A stretch of 64,000 nucleotides of DNA from Ancylobacter polymorphus (GTDB taxonomy: Bacteria; Pseudomonadota; Alphaproteobacteria; Rhizobiales; Xanthobacteraceae), in assembly GCF_030813495.1 (NCBI RefSeq), contig NZ_JAUSUI010000002.1, forward strand, positions 496,001 through 560,000, read 5' to 3'. Below the pieces are notes generated by a model that worked only from the letters and a program-made list of their open reading frames with translations, did no database searches and was not told where the DNA came from. The position numbers and the translations under genes are program-made. Below, one piece after another: positions 8,862 through 18,384 of the stretch (position 1 is its first letter; every line of letters starts with the position of its first letter).

Positions 8862-10163
8862 TCAGCTGGTCCACCGCCGGGGGCGGTAGAAAGTGTGCTC
8901 GCCAATGCGATCAAGCTTGCGCATCTCGCGGATCCAGTTCGGCCGCACCGAGCGCGCATGGTAGTGCGTGGCGCGCCCCACCTTCTCGTCCCAGACTCGG
9001 CCTTCCAGCATGTCGCTGGCGATTTCTTTCGCCTGATCCCACAGCGCCGGCTCGGTGACCACGTCGCGGACATTGTCGCAGGCGAAGGTGAACTGACAGG
9101 CGAAACGACGATGGGCGTTCTGGTAGACGGCCCGGCAGATGTCGGCGGGATAATAGCCGGAGAAGACGCGGTTCATCACCACCTGCGCCACCGCCACCTG
9201 GCCACGATAGGGCTCGCCCCGACTCTCAAAATAGACCGCTTCGGCCAGACATTTCTCCGCCCGCACCCGGCGTTTGCCAGCGAGACCGAGCCGTTCGGCC
9301 GGCGTCGGTCCGAGCATGTTACGCGCGAGCTTGTCCTCCGCTTTCTGCGCCTCGGTGGTGCCGGCGTCGCCGCCGGGCAGCGCGGTCATGTGCAGGAAGG
9401 GCTGCGGCGGCAGGGCATTCTCCGTGAGGCCGAAGATGAAGGCTCTCTGGCGGTAAAGCGGCAGCGCCGGGTCGGCCTCATCGGCCGAAGATGAAACCGG
9501 CGCAGGGCCGTCGAGCGCAGCGGCGACCGCACCATCAGAGGGCAGCGACACTGTTCCTTCGTCCACGGCGCCGAGGAGCGCGGCGTGCTGTTCCAGCTGG
9601 GCGGGATCGCCCGTGGGGTCGCCGGCCGGTACGGCGTAGAATTCCTCGTCATCGGACGACGCCAGCGGGCCGGCGTCATCGGCGTCGAGTGGATCGGTGC
9701 CGGTGCCGGCAAATCCGGCTGGCTCTGTGCCGATGCTGGTGCCGGTAGCGGTGAAGCCGGCGCCTTCGGAGGGCGTTGCGGTGCCGGCCCCGGCGAGGCT
9801 CGCCGGCGTGGCCACGCCGGAGACCGCGAGCGGATCGACATCGAGCGGCGCCATTGGCGTGAGCGCCAGCCGGTCGGCTTTGCGGGCCCGGTTGATGTCG
9901 ATGGCAAGTGCCGCCTGCGGCGGGGAAGCGATCTCGGTAGGGGCCAGCAGGGCGGAGCGGCTCGGCCAGGCGAAGGTGGAGGCCTTCAGCAGCCGCACGG
10001 GCTCGCCGAGGACCGAAATGCGGGCGCGTTCGGCAACGCCGGGCTGGTGAGTTAGTCGGCTCAATATATCCTGACGGCCGATGCTCGTCGCGCCGACGAC
10101 GAAGAGGGCCAGCGCGCACGCACCGGTAACCCCCATCCTGTGAACGCGCGCTGAGAACCGCAT
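8862..10163 (-). CDS. SleB-type cell wall hydrolase with long variable N-terminus
   Basis: The C-terminal 130 residues contain the SleB/Hydrolase_2 fold: AEKCLAEAVYFESRGEP, with the catalytic-type glutamate in the EAVYFESRGE motif, followed by GQVAVAQVVMNRV and YQNAHRRFACQFTFACD. Such enzymes cleave peptidoglycan, probably as lytic transglycosylases. A membrane anchor or signal lies at the N-terminus (GVTGACALALFVVGATSI). The middle 250 residues are a low-complexity, Pro/Ala/Thr/Gly-rich linker. The ATG at 10163 is preferred; a GTG at 10187 is also possible. It is a single gene on the minus strand, 156 bases upstream of the carbonic anhydrase. Confidence 0.85.
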   Translation of the reverse strand: MRFSARVHRMGVTGACALALFVVGATSIGRQDILSRLTHQPGVAERARISVLGEPVRLLKASTFAWPSRSALLAPTEIASPPQAALAIDINRARKADRLALTPMAPLDVDPLAVSGVATPASLAGAGTATPSEGAGFTATGTSIGTEPAGFAGTGTDPLDADDAGPLASSDDEEFYAVPAGDPTGDPAQLEQHAALLGAVDEGTVSLPSDGAVAAALDGPAPVSSSADEADPALPLYRQRAFIFGLTENALPPQPFLHMTALPGGDAGTTEAQKAEDKLARNMLGPTPAERLGLAGKRRVRAEKCLAEAVYFESRGEPYRGQVAVAQVVMNRVFSGYYPADICRAVYQNAHRRFACQFTFACDNVRDVVTEPALWDQAKEIASDMLEGRVWDEKVGRATHYHARSVRPNWIREMRKLDRIGEHTFYRPRRWTS

Positions 10164-10317
10164 GTCCGCCCGCCGCCTTAACGCCACTCGACCCGTCGGA
10201 AGCCTCCGCGTGCCCGCTTTGCCACAGGCAAGGGCGGGTGCGTCCGGCGTCTCAGTTGTCGCGCATTAACCTTGCCCGACCGTTAATGACGCTTTGGGAA
10301 ACGCAGGCGTGTGGCGG

Positions 10318-11298
10318 TCAGCTGTGGCGGGGGGCGGCCGCGCGGCGCAGGCGGTCGGCGATCGCCTCCCCGAGTCCATGGCCGGGCAGAGGCACCACCG
10401 CGATGCCGCGTGCGCCTACACGGTCGAGATCGCGCAGGAAGGCGAAGAGGTTGGCCGCCGCCTCCACCAGGTCTCCGGCCGGGCTGAGATCGCGCACCAC
10501 GGCCGCCCTTTCGCTACCCGCGGGGCGGGCGCCGGCGAACGTGAGCACGGCTTCGCCCGGCAGCACCTCCTGCGCGTCCAGCCGCACCGGCACGGAAGGG
10601 GCATAATGCGAGGCCAGCATGCCGGGGGCGAGCGGCGCGTCGTCATGGGCCGCAGCCTCGGCAGCACGGTCGGCGAGGGGGCTGCCGAGCGCCGCTTCAA
10701 TCGCCTCGCGCGGCAGGCCGCCGGGCCGCAGCATCACAGGGCTCTCGCCGGTGCAGTCGAGAATGGTGGATTCGACCCCGACCGAGCAGGGGCCGGCGTC
10801 AAGAATCAGATCGATACGTCCGTCGAGATCGGCATAAACATGTGCCGCCGTGGTGGGAGACACATGGCCGGAGCGGTTGGCGCTGGGGGCGGCGATGGGG
10901 CGGCCGGCGGCCGCCAGCACCGCCTGCGCGACCGGGTGTGCCGGCACCCGCAGGGCGATGCTGGCGAGGCCGGCGCGTGCAAGGGCGCAGGTGGCCTCCT
11001 CCAGCGCCGGCACGACCAGAGTCAGCGGGCCCGGCCAAAAATGGCGGGCAAGCGTATCCGCTGCGGGGGTAAGGAGCCCGACCTGCCCCGCCGCCGCGAG
11101 GTCCGGCACATGGGCGATCAGCGGGTTGAATCTCGGCCGCCCTTTGGCGGCATAGAGGCTTGCAACAGCGCGGGGATCGGTCGCGTCGCAGGCGAGGCCG
11201 TAAACGGTCTCCGTCGGCAGTGCCACCAGCCCGCCGGCGCGCAGCAGGCGCGCGGCCTCGGCGATGCCGGCGGCGTCCGCCGGGATGACGCGTGTCAT
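10318..11298 (-). CDS. L-threonylcarbamoyladenylate synthase (Sua5/TsaC family)
   Basis: The enzyme makes threonylcarbamoyl-AMP for the t6A37 modification of ANN-decoding tRNAs. The YrdC fold is clear: AARLLRAGGLVALPTETVYGLACDA, AAKGRPRFNPLIAHV, the LTLVVPA strand and APSANRSGHVSPT. A C-terminal Sua5 domain follows (MLASHYAPSVPVRL), so this is the long Sua5 form of about 326 residues. The start is uncertain among ATGs at 11298, 11310 and 11349; 11298 begins just before the conserved fold and has a GGAG 12 bases upstream. Confidence 0.92.
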   Translation of the reverse strand: MTRVIPADAAGIAEAARLLRAGGLVALPTETVYGLACDATDPRAVASLYAAKGRPRFNPLIAHVPDLAAAGQVGLLTPAADTLARHFWPGPLTLVVPALEEATCALARAGLASIALRVPAHPVAQAVLAAAGRPIAAPSANRSGHVSPTTAAHVYADLDGRIDLILDAGPCSVGVESTILDCTGESPVMLRPGGLPREAIEAALGSPLADRAAEAAAHDDAPLAPGMLASHYAPSVPVRLDAQEVLPGEAVLTFAGARPAGSERAAVVRDLSPAGDLVEAAANLFAFLRDLDRVGARGIAVVPLPGHGLGEAIADRLRRAAAPRHS

Positions 11299-11545
11299 GC
11301 GCACGGTCATCTCCGTTTCGTCGCTGCTATTCTCGTCCACCGCTTGCATCTCCCGCTCAGGCGCGCTCCGATAGGACGTCACGCCGGGCCGGTCAACGGC
11401 GGGTCCGGTTCGCTCCCGCGCGCTGGGTCTGCCCGGAATCCGCAGGTGCAAGGCTGGCCCCCCACGGCGCCGTGGCATATCGTCCACCAGCCGCCGGGCC
11501 TGAACAATGAACGGCCGGAACGACCAAGGACGCCAAAGGAACGCC

Positions 11546-12475
11546 ATGACCACGCTGCTGATCGCCCACGACGCCTGCCTTGACCATCTCACGCCCTCCG
11601 GTCATCCCGAGCGGCCGGATCGGGTGCGCGTGCTGAATCGGGTGTTCGAAGGCGAGCAGTTCGCCACGCTGGCGCGCGAGCAGGCGCCGGTGGCCGCGCG
11701 CGAGGACATTGTGCGGGTGCATCCCGAAGATTACGTCGCCGCGCTGGAAGAGGCGATGCCGGATGAAGGCATGGTGCGGATCGACGGCGACACGGTCATG
11801 TCGCCCGGCACCGGCGAGGCGATCTGGCGCGGCGTCGGCGGCGCGGTGCTCGGGGTCGACGAGGTTCTGTCCGGAAAGGTGGACAATGCCTTCGTCTCGA
11901 TGCGACCGCCCGGCCACCACGCCGAGACGCGGACCCCGATGGGCTTCTGCCTGTTCAACAATGTCGCCATCGCTGCCCGCCATGCCCAGAAGGTGTACGG
12001 CATCGGCCGCGTCGCCATCGTTGATTTCGACGTGCATCACGGCAATGGCACGCAGGAGATCTTCTTCTCCGATCCGAGCGTGATGTATGCCTCCACCCAC
12101 CAGATGCCGCTCTTTCCCGGCACCGGCGCGGTGGGCGAGCGCGGCACGACCGACAACATTGTCAACGCCCCGCTGCGCTCCGGCGACGATGGCGTGCATT
12201 TCCGCGAAGCCTTTGAGAGCCGCATCCTGCCGCGCCTGCAGGCCTTCGGTCCGGAACTGCTCATCATCTCCGCCGGCTTCGACGCGCATACGCGCGACCC
12301 GCTGGGCAACATCAACTTGCTGGAAGACGATTATACCTGGGTGACGAAGAAGCTGATGGACATTGCCGACAAGCATTGTGGCGGCAAGATTGTCTCGGTG
12401 CTGGAGGGCGGCTACGACCTCGAAGGTTTGGCGCGCTCCGCCTCTGCCCATGTCATGGCGCTCATGCGCGGCTAA
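11546..12475 (+). CDS. Histone deacetylase-like amidohydrolase
   Basis: This zinc-dependent deacetylase belongs to the class II HDAC/acetylpolyamine amidohydrolase superfamily. Characteristic motifs are RPPGHHAE (catalytic His pair), [27 protein letters not shown] (Asp and His zinc ligands) and [12 protein letters not shown] (second Asp ligand). The substrate is not known; polyamines, acetoin-related compounds or proteins are possible. The ATG at 11546 follows an AAAGGA ribosome site and gives 309 residues; an upstream in-frame start at 11507 adds nothing conserved. It sits 65 bases before xseB, a pairing often seen in Hyphomicrobiales. Confidence 0.9.
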   Translation: MTTLLIAHDACLDHLTPSGHPERPDRVRVLNRVFEGEQFATLAREQAPVAAREDIVRVHPEDYVAALEEAMPDEGMVRIDGDTVMSPGTGEAIWRGVGGAVLGVDEVLSGKVDNAFVSMRPPGHHAETRTPMGFCLFNNVAIAARHAQKVYGIGRVAIVDFDVHHGNGTQEIFFSDPSVMYASTHQMPLFPGTGAVGERGTTDNIVNAPLRSGDDGVHFREAFESRILPRLQAFGPELLIISAGFDAHTRDPLGNINLLEDDYTWVTKKLMDIADKHCGGKIVSVLEGGYDLEGLARSASAHVMALMRG

Positions 12476-12540
12476 CCGCGAGGGGTGAGTGCGGCGCGTG
12501 CGCCCTGTATAAGGGGGCGACTCATCTCAAGGAGAACGCG

Positions 12541-12786
12541 ATGACCGACGCGGCGGACGTGAACGCGCTAAGCTTTGAAAAGGCCCTCGCGGAACTGGAG
12601 ACCATCGTCGCCAAGCTCGAGGGCGGCAATGTCCCGCTGGAGGAGTCGATCGCGCTCTATGCCCGCGGCGAGGCGCTGAAAGCCCGCTGCGATGCGCTGC
12701 TCAAGGACGCCGAAGCGCGGGTCGAGAAGATCACCCTCGGCGCCGATGGCCGCCCGACCGGCATCCAGCCGCTGGACGGTGAGTAA
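12541..12786 (+). CDS. xseB: Exodeoxyribonuclease VII small subunit
   Basis: This is the small subunit of the ExoVII nuclease that trims single-stranded DNA during repair. The 81-residue protein has the family signature [32 protein letters not shown], which forms two helices that pack on the large subunit's coiled coil. The ribosome site AAGGAGA lies 7 bases before the ATG. The large subunit xseA is not in the window. Confidence 0.95.
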   Translation: MTDAADVNALSFEKALAELETIVAKLEGGNVPLEESIALYARGEALKARCDALLKDAEARVEKITLGADGRPTGIQPLDGE

Positions 12787-12814
12787 GCCGAACCCTCAGC
12801 GCGAGGCACCGCCC

Positions 12815-13276
12815 ATGGCTGTGCGCCTGCGCGCCCACCATCTGCTCTGTGTGCTGAGCTTTGTCGGCAGGGGGTATACGCCCGCTTTCACCGCCAATTA
12901 CCTGCGCGTTGTTGCCCGCCTGAATGCGGGCGAGCCGGCCGAGCTGGTGGAGGGGCCGGACGATATCTGCGCGCCGATGCTCAAGGAGCAGGGCTCCCAT
13001 TGCCGCACTGAGAGCGTGGCGGAGCGTGATGCGCAGGCCCGCGCCGCACTCGCGCAACGGCTGGGCCTGGTGCTGGAACAGGGCGGACGGTTCGTCCTGA
13101 CCGCCGAAAGGCTGTCGCAGATGCGCGCGGCCTATGCCGAAGGCGCGGTGCGAGCTGCCTGCACTGGCTGCGAGTGGGCGGCGTTCTGCACAGACATCGC
13201 CGGGCAGGGGTTTGCGGGAACGCGGCTTTCCGGCGTGCGGATCAGCCCGCCCGCCGGCTCTGGCAGTCCGGATTGA
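12815..13276 (+). CDS. DUF1284 protein
   Basis: The 153-residue protein starts with the DUF1284 hallmark MAVRLRAHHLLCVLSFVGRGY, followed by TANYLRVVARLNAG, and ends with a Cys pair region (ACTGCEWAAFC). The conserved His pair and cysteines suggest metal binding, possibly an iron-sulphur site, but no activity is established. It starts 28 bases after xseB and probably shares its transcript. Its last 35 bases overlap the convergent DUF1272 gene. Confidence 0.75.
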   Translation: MAVRLRAHHLLCVLSFVGRGYTPAFTANYLRVVARLNAGEPAELVEGPDDICAPMLKEQGSHCRTESVAERDAQARAALAQRLGLVLEQGGRFVLTAERLSQMRAAYAEGAVRAACTGCEWAAFCTDIAGQGFAGTRLSGVRISPPAGSGSPD

Positions 13277-13493
13277 ATACCCGCACGGATGAGGCCGGGT
13301 GGCGGGCCAGCGCCGCCGGCGGGCGTACCGGGCGGCGCACCAGCTCGCCCGCACAGTTCGGGCAGATGCCGCCCAGTACCGCCCCCGCGCAGTCTGCGCA
13401 GAAGGTGCATTCGAAGGTGCAGATCATCGCCTCGCGCGAGTCCGGCGCGAGATCGCGGTCGCAGCATTCGCAGCCCGGCCGAAGCTCCAGCAT
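13242..13493 (-). CDS. DUF1272 zinc-ribbon-like small protein
   Basis: The 83-residue protein is packed with cysteines: MLELRPGCECCDRDL, then ICTFECTFCADCA, then GICPNCAGELVRRP. Multiple CxxC knuckles show a small metal-binding protein of the DUF1272 family. The function is unknown. Its 3' end overlaps the DUF1284 gene tail to tail by 35 bases, so the two genes constrain each other's C-termini. It starts 16 bases after the end of the ICMT-like gene and may be its downstream partner. Confidence 0.8.
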   Translation of the reverse strand: MLELRPGCECCDRDLAPDSREAMICTFECTFCADCAGAVLGGICPNCAGELVRRPVRPPAALARHPASSVRVFNPDCQSRRAG

Positions 13494-13509
13494 GGGCAGG
13501 TCCTTTCCT

Positions 13510-14097
13510 TCAGTAGACGCCTGGGATCAGCCGTGCCGTGCGGGCGCTGTAGGCACGGTATTCATCGCCGAACGTATCCAGCATCATCTTCTCTTCGCGG
13601 CCGATGCGGAAGGCGTAGAGGATGCCGAAGCCAATGAATCCCGCCGGGCCGGCGACCCAGTTCGGGATCAGGATCAACTGCGCCAGCGCCCACAGGAAGA
13701 AGGCGGAATACATGGGATGGCGCACATGCCGGTAGACGCCGCCGGTGACCAGCTTGTGCGTATCCTTGATCTCCAGCGTCACCGACCAGTTCTTGCCGAG
13801 GTCGCGATGGGTGCGGCGGAAAAGCCACAAGGCCAGCACGAAGGTCAGGGTGCCGAGCGCGAACTGGAGGGACGAATAGGGATAGTTGGCGAAATCGAAC
13901 ACCCGCGAGGTTGCCCACAGCAGCGGCACGATGCCGAGGCCGGCGGTGGAGCAGGAGAGCAGGATGAGCTCGCGCAGCCGATCGCGGGCGTCGACGACGC
14001 GCTCGCGCTTCACCTTGCGTTCGAAGGGCAGGCGGATGACGTACCAGCCGATACAGCCGGCGGCCCACACGATCTTGGCGGCGAGGAGAAGGTTCAT
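13510..14097 (-). CDS. Isoprenylcysteine carboxyl methyltransferase-like membrane protein
   Basis: The 195-residue integral membrane protein has the PEMT/ICMT C-terminal signature: LVTGGVYRHVRHPMYSAFF, then REEKMMLDTFGDEYRAYSARTARLIPGVY. The RHPMY histidine region binds SAM in this superfamily. Four to five membrane helices are predicted. Bacterial members are mostly uncharacterised; the methyl acceptor (lipid, fatty or other small molecule) is unknown. It is the middle gene of three minus-strand genes (lipase-like, ICMT-like, DUF1272). Confidence 0.85.
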   Translation of the reverse strand: MNLLLAAKIVWAAGCIGWYVIRLPFERKVKRERVVDARDRLRELILLSCSTAGLGIVPLLWATSRVFDFANYPYSSLQFALGTLTFVLALWLFRRTHRDLGKNWSVTLEIKDTHKLVTGGVYRHVRHPMYSAFFLWALAQLILIPNWVAGPAGFIGFGILYAFRIGREEKMMLDTFGDEYRAYSARTARLIPGVY

Positions 14098-14112
14098 GAA
14101 GCGTCCGTTGGT

Positions 14113-15444
14113 TCAGGCGATCAGGGAGCCATCCGCCGCGAAGCGGCCGACCGGGCCCTCCGGGCGTGAGGACAGGTCGGCGAAGGTAAGCGGGCCGAGG
14201 GCGAACATAAAATAGTCGTAGGGCGCCTTCTGCTCGTTCGCCAGCAGGAACTGGTAGTGCAGCCGCATGGCGTGCCAGCGCAGCCGCCTCAGCTTGGCGT
14301 GGGTGAGCATTTCCTTGATATTGGCGTTGCGCAGCAGGGGTTGGCTGGCTTCAGGCTGATCGAAGCTGGCGCGGCGCAGCGTCACCGGGTGGAATTTGTA
14401 GAAATTGATCGCGTCGTGCCGCGCCTGATATTCGACCCAGGCAAGCCCCGGGGTCTGCGCGACGCGGGCGGCCTGCCGGCGCACCTTGCCGCCTTTGGCA
14501 TGCAGGGCGAGCTTGGGAATGGTAGCGCCGCAGGTGAGCAGGTTCACCCGCGTCCGCCCCTGCGCCAAGGCGGGTTCGCGGTCGAGGGCCCGGTCGATCA
14601 CGCCGAGTATCAGCGTCGCCCCGAGGCTGTGTCCGACGAGGATGATCTCGTCCTGGTCGCCGGCGCGCACCGCCTCCACCAGAACCTCGGCGAAGCGGTC
14701 AAGCCGTGCATCGACTGCAGGCGTGGCATCGTGAAGGTAGTCGCGGGCAAGGTCCCAATCGTCGAGCGCCTGATGCAGGCGCCAGTCGCGTCCAGGCCGG
14801 CGGAAGAGGCTGAAGAAGGTGGCGATGCCGGCACCGAGCGCAGCGGCCCAAGCGAGCGGGGCCGGCAGGACAAGGCCGGCGCCCCACAGCACGAGCCCGC
14901 CCGCGGCGAGCCCGGCGGTGAGGAACAGCGCGGCGATGAGATAGGGAAAGAAGAAGAAGGCGCCGTAGCGGGGGCTCGCGCGGAAATAGCCGCGCGCCGC
15001 GCCGCCGCGCAGAAAATCCCAGAGCCCGCCGAAGCCGCGCCACAACCGCACCGGGTCGGACCGGGCGTCGAGCGTCTGGATGATGTCCTCCCAGCGCAGG
15101 ATTCGGTAGTCGGTTCGGGTCGACCAATTGGGGCCGTTAGCGTCGACTTCCCAGCGGGCATAGGGCTGCGCGCCATTGTCGAGCCGGGGCGATACTATCA
15201 CCTTGACCGACCACAGTGCGCCGAAGCGCTCGGCCTGATTGGCGAAGCGGCCGTGATGATAGTCCATCTCGGTCGGGTCATGACCGGGGAAGAACAGCAT
15301 CAGCCGGCGAAAGGTCCGGCCCGCCTGCGGGGCGGCGCCGGGCGCCACGACGGCCCCATGGGCGGGGACATCGGGCGCGGCGCCCCCAGCGGCGGCGTCC
15401 GGTCCGTCATCCCTGTCCGTCGTGGCGGTGACTCGTGCTTCCAT
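14113..15444 (-). CDS. Membrane-anchored alpha/beta-hydrolase-like protein
   Basis: The 443-residue protein has a Pro/Ala-rich N-terminus, a first globular part (RTFRRLMLFFPGHDP, WEDIIQTLDARSDPVRLWRG), two membrane helices around residues 163-185 and 190-215, and then a lipase-type nucleophile elbow GHSLG (271-275) in EIILVGHSLGATLILGVID. Ser273 would be the nucleophile; the acid and His partners cannot be assigned with certainty. The helices would place the hydrolase domain at the inner membrane. The substrate is unknown. It starts about 200 bases upstream of divergent dxs and ends 15 bases before the ICMT-like gene. Confidence 0.65.
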   Translation of the reverse strand: MEARVTATTDRDDGPDAAAGGAAPDVPAHGAVVAPGAAPQAGRTFRRLMLFFPGHDPTEMDYHHGRFANQAERFGALWSVKVIVSPRLDNGAQPYARWEVDANGPNWSTRTDYRILRWEDIIQTLDARSDPVRLWRGFGGLWDFLRGGAARGYFRASPRYGAFFFFPYLIAALFLTAGLAAGGLVLWGAGLVLPAPLAWAAALGAGIATFFSLFRRPGRDWRLHQALDDWDLARDYLHDATPAVDARLDRFAEVLVEAVRAGDQDEIILVGHSLGATLILGVIDRALDREPALAQGRTRVNLLTCGATIPKLALHAKGGKVRRQAARVAQTPGLAWVEYQARHDAINFYKFHPVTLRRASFDQPEASQPLLRNANIKEMLTHAKLRRLRWHAMRLHYQFLLANEQKAPYDYFMFALGPLTFADLSSRPEGPVGRFAADGSLIA

Positions 15445-15652
15445 GCCGCTTTTCTAGAGTAAGCCGGGGTGTGAGGCCAATGTCGTCTGGGTGTGTCCGT
15501 CCTGTCTCCACATGCGGTTGGGCGGTTGGCCGGCCTTTGCGGTCGCGCGGGCGTGCGTTGCGCCCCTCGCTATCCTTGTGTATGCCGTTGAACTTCGCTC
15601 GGCGGCGCGCGCGCCTGTGCGCGCCTCGGCGGATGTGTTTTCGGAGCCGTTC

Positions 15653-17575
15653 TTGACCCGTCCCTCCACGCCGCTACTCGACACGATCCGCGAGCCGGCC
15701 GATTTGCGCCGCCTGCCGGAGGACCAGCTGCCGCAGATCGCGGCGGAACTGCGCGAGGAGATGATCGACGCGGTTTCCGTGACCGGCGGTCACCTCGGCG
15801 CCGGGCTTGGCGTGGTCGAGCTGACCGTGGCGCTGCATCACGTCTTCGACACGCCCAATGATCGGCTGATCTGGGATGTCGGGCACCAGTGTTACCCGCA
15901 CAAGATTCTGACCGGACGACGCGAGCGCATGCGCACGCTGCGCCAGGGCGGGGGGCTCTCGGGCTTCACTAACCGTGCTGAGAGCGTCTACGACCCGTTC
16001 GGTGCCGGCCATTCCTCCACCTCGATCTCCGCCGGGCTCGGCATGGCGGTGGCGCGCGATCTCGCGGGCGATGCCCGCAACGTGGTCTGCGTCATCGGCG
16101 ACGGCGCGATGTCGGCCGGTATGGCCTATGAGGCAATGAACAACGCCGGGGCGATGGATTCGCGCCTCATTGTCATTCTCAACGACAATGACATGTCGAT
16201 CGCCCCGCCCGTTGGCGCGATGTCGGCCTATTTGGCGCGGCTTCTCTCCGGTCGCACCTACCGCTCGCTGCGCGAGACCGCGAAGCAGCTCGCCGGCAGC
16301 CTGCCGAAGTTCTTCGGTCGCCAGGCGGCGCGGGCGGAGGAGTTCGCGCGCGGGTTCTGGACCGGCGGTACGCTGTTTGAGGAACTGGGGTTCTATTATG
16401 TCGGGCCGATCGATGGGCATAATCTGAGCCATCTCCTCCCCATTCTGCGCAATGTGCGCGACGCCGAGACCGGCCCGGTGCTGGTCCACGTCGTGACCCA
16501 GAAGGGCAAGGGCTACCCGCCCGCCGAAGCCTCCGCCGACAAATATCACGGCGTCCAGCGCTTCGATGTCGCCACCGGGGCGCAGAAGAAGGCGGCGTCC
16601 AATGCGCCGAGCTACACCCGCGTTTTCGCCGACAGCCTGATCGAGGAGGCCCGGCACGACGACAAGATCGTCGCCATCAACGCCGCCATGCCGGCCGGCA
16701 CCGGGCTCGACCTGTTCGGCGAGGCCTTTCCCGGGCGCACGTTCGATGTCGGCATCGCCGAGCAGCATGCCGTGACCTTCGCCGCCGGGCTGGCGACCGA
16801 GGGCTACAAGCCGTTCTGCGCGATCTATTCGACCTTCCTTCAGCGCGCCTACGACCAGATCGTCCATGACGTGGCAATCCAGCGCCTGCCGGTGCGCTTC
16901 GCCATCGACCGCGCCGGCCTCGTCGGGGCGGATGGAGCGACCCATGTCGGCGCCTTCGATGTGCCGATGCTCGCCACTCTGCCCGGCATGGTGGTGATGG
17001 CGGCCGCCGACGAGGCGGAACTCGTCCACATGGTCGCCACCGCCGCGGCCTTCGACGAGGGGCCGATCGCCTTCCGCTATCCCCGAGGCGAGGGCGTGGG
17101 CGTGGAACGCCCGGCCCGCGGTACGCCGCTGGAGATCGGGCGCGGGCGGGTCGTCCGCGAGGGCTCGAAGATCGCCCTTTTGTCGCTCGGCACCCGGCTC
17201 GCCGCTTGCCTCGGCGCCGCCGACCAGCTCGCCGGCTTTGGCCTGTCGACCACGGTGGCCGATGCGCGCTTCGCCAAGCCGGTCGACCGCGATCTGGTGC
17301 TGCGTCTGGCCCGCGAGCATGAAGTGCTCGTCGTGGTTGAGGAGGGCGCCGTCGGCGGCTTTGGCAGCCATGTCCTGACCTTGCTGGCCGAAGCCGGCGC
17401 GCTCGACCGGGGACTGAAGGTGCGCACGCTCGCCTTGCCGGACCGCTTCATCGAGCAGGATTCCCCGGCCAGCCAGATGCATGAGGCTGGCCTCGATGCG
17501 GAAGGAATCGTGCGCGGTGTCTTCAATGCTCTGGGCCGCGAGGAAGAAGCCGCGCTCGCGCTGCTGCGCGGCTGA
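15653..17575 (+). CDS. dxs: 1-deoxy-D-xylulose-5-phosphate synthase
   Basis: Dxs joins pyruvate and glyceraldehyde 3-phosphate, with thiamine diphosphate, in the first step of the MEP isoprenoid pathway. The motifs are clear: [38 protein letters not shown], the ThDP motif [18 protein letters not shown]...NDNDMSI, and the pyrimidine-domain [15 protein letters not shown]. The first 54 residues of the longest frame are not conserved. A TTG at 15653 preceded by GGAG with a 6-base spacer is the best start and gives 640 residues; a GTG at 15635 is the alternative. It is followed 18 bases later by tlyA. Confidence 0.95.
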   Translation: MTRPSTPLLDTIREPADLRRLPEDQLPQIAAELREEMIDAVSVTGGHLGAGLGVVELTVALHHVFDTPNDRLIWDVGHQCYPHKILTGRRERMRTLRQGGGLSGFTNRAESVYDPFGAGHSSTSISAGLGMAVARDLAGDARNVVCVIGDGAMSAGMAYEAMNNAGAMDSRLIVILNDNDMSIAPPVGAMSAYLARLLSGRTYRSLRETAKQLAGSLPKFFGRQAARAEEFARGFWTGGTLFEELGFYYVGPIDGHNLSHLLPILRNVRDAETGPVLVHVVTQKGKGYPPAEASADKYHGVQRFDVATGAQKKAASNAPSYTRVFADSLIEEARHDDKIVAINAAMPAGTGLDLFGEAFPGRTFDVGIAEQHAVTFAAGLATEGYKPFCAIYSTFLQRAYDQIVHDVAIQRLPVRFAIDRAGLVGADGATHVGAFDVPMLATLPGMVVMAAADEAELVHMVATAAAFDEGPIAFRYPRGEGVGVERPARGTPLEIGRGRVVREGSKIALLSLGTRLAACLGAADQLAGFGLSTTVADARFAKPVDRDLVLRLAREHEVLVVVEEGAVGGFGSHVLTLLAEAGALDRGLKVRTLALPDRFIEQDSPASQMHEAGLDAEGIVRGVFNALGREEEAALALLRG

Positions 17576-17593
17576 TCCGGCCGCGCGCCCGGC

Positions 17594-18349
17594 ATGGTGT
17601 CGCCCCCTTCCTCTCCCGCCGGCCGGGACCGCGCCGACCGCGTGCTGGTGGCGCGAGGCTTCTTCGACAGCCGCGCCCGCGCTCAGGCGGCCATTGCCGC
17701 CGGGCTCGTCACCGCCTCCGGCAAGCCGGTCGCCAAGGCTTCGGAAACCATCGCCGCCGACGCCGCGATTGAGGCGCGCGAAGCCTATGAATGGGTGTCG
17801 CGGGCGGGATTGAAGCTGGAGGCGGCGCTGGACGCGGCGGGGCTTTCCGTCGAGGGCGTGGAGGCGCTTGATGTTGGCGCCTCAACCGGCGGCTTCACGC
17901 AGGTGCTGCTGGCGCGCGGAGCGGCGCGTGTGCATGCGGTGGATGTTGGCCACGGGCAATTGCACGCGCGACTACGGGACGAGCCCCGCGTGGTGTCGCT
18001 GGAAGGCACCGACATACGTGGCCTCTCTCCCGGCGCGGTGCCGTCCGCAGGGATGATCACCATCGACGTGTCGTTCATCTCGCTGCAGCAGGTGCTGCCG
18101 GCGGTGCTTCGGCATGCGGCGCCGGCAGCGCGCCTGGTCGTGCTGGTGAAGCCGCAATTCGAGGTGGGACGCGACAAGCTCTCGAAGGGCGGGATCGTGA
18201 GAGATGCTGGTGCCCGCGGCGAGGCGGTCGAGCGGGTCGTCGCACTGTTGCAGGATCACGGCTGGCAGGTGGTGCACCGTCTGCCATCGCCCATTCTCGG
18301 TGGCGACGGCAATGAGGAATATCTGCTCGTGGCGGCGCGGGCGGCGTGA
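17594..18349 (+). CDS. tlyA: TlyA-family rRNA methyltransferase
   Basis: The protein has an S4 RNA-binding domain at residues 13-65 (RADRVLVARGFFDSRARAQAAIAAGLV) and then an FtsJ-like SAM domain (ALDVGASTGGFTQVLLARGA, ITIDVSFISLQQVLPAVL, LVVLVKPQFEVGRD). TlyA proteins 2'-O-methylate ribosomal RNA. At 251 residues it is of usual length. It directly follows dxs, a conserved pairing in this group. The family is often mislabelled a haemolysin; the sequence supports an RNA methyltransferase. Confidence 0.92.
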   Translation: MVSPPSSPAGRDRADRVLVARGFFDSRARAQAAIAAGLVTASGKPVAKASETIAADAAIEAREAYEWVSRAGLKLEAALDAAGLSVEGVEALDVGASTGGFTQVLLARGAARVHAVDVGHGQLHARLRDEPRVVSLEGTDIRGLSPGAVPSAGMITIDVSFISLQQVLPAVLRHAAPAARLVVLVKPQFEVGRDKLSKGGIVRDAGARGEAVERVVALLQDHGWQVVHRLPSPILGGDGNEEYLLVAARAA

Positions 18350-18384
18350 AACCGTCCGCGCCTCTCCCCGGGGAGCGCTACCGC

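Noticed and set aside
10262-10292. CtrA full site, TTAACCTTGCCCGACCGTTAA region
   Set aside because: The two TTAA halves are 13 bases apart, not the required 7.
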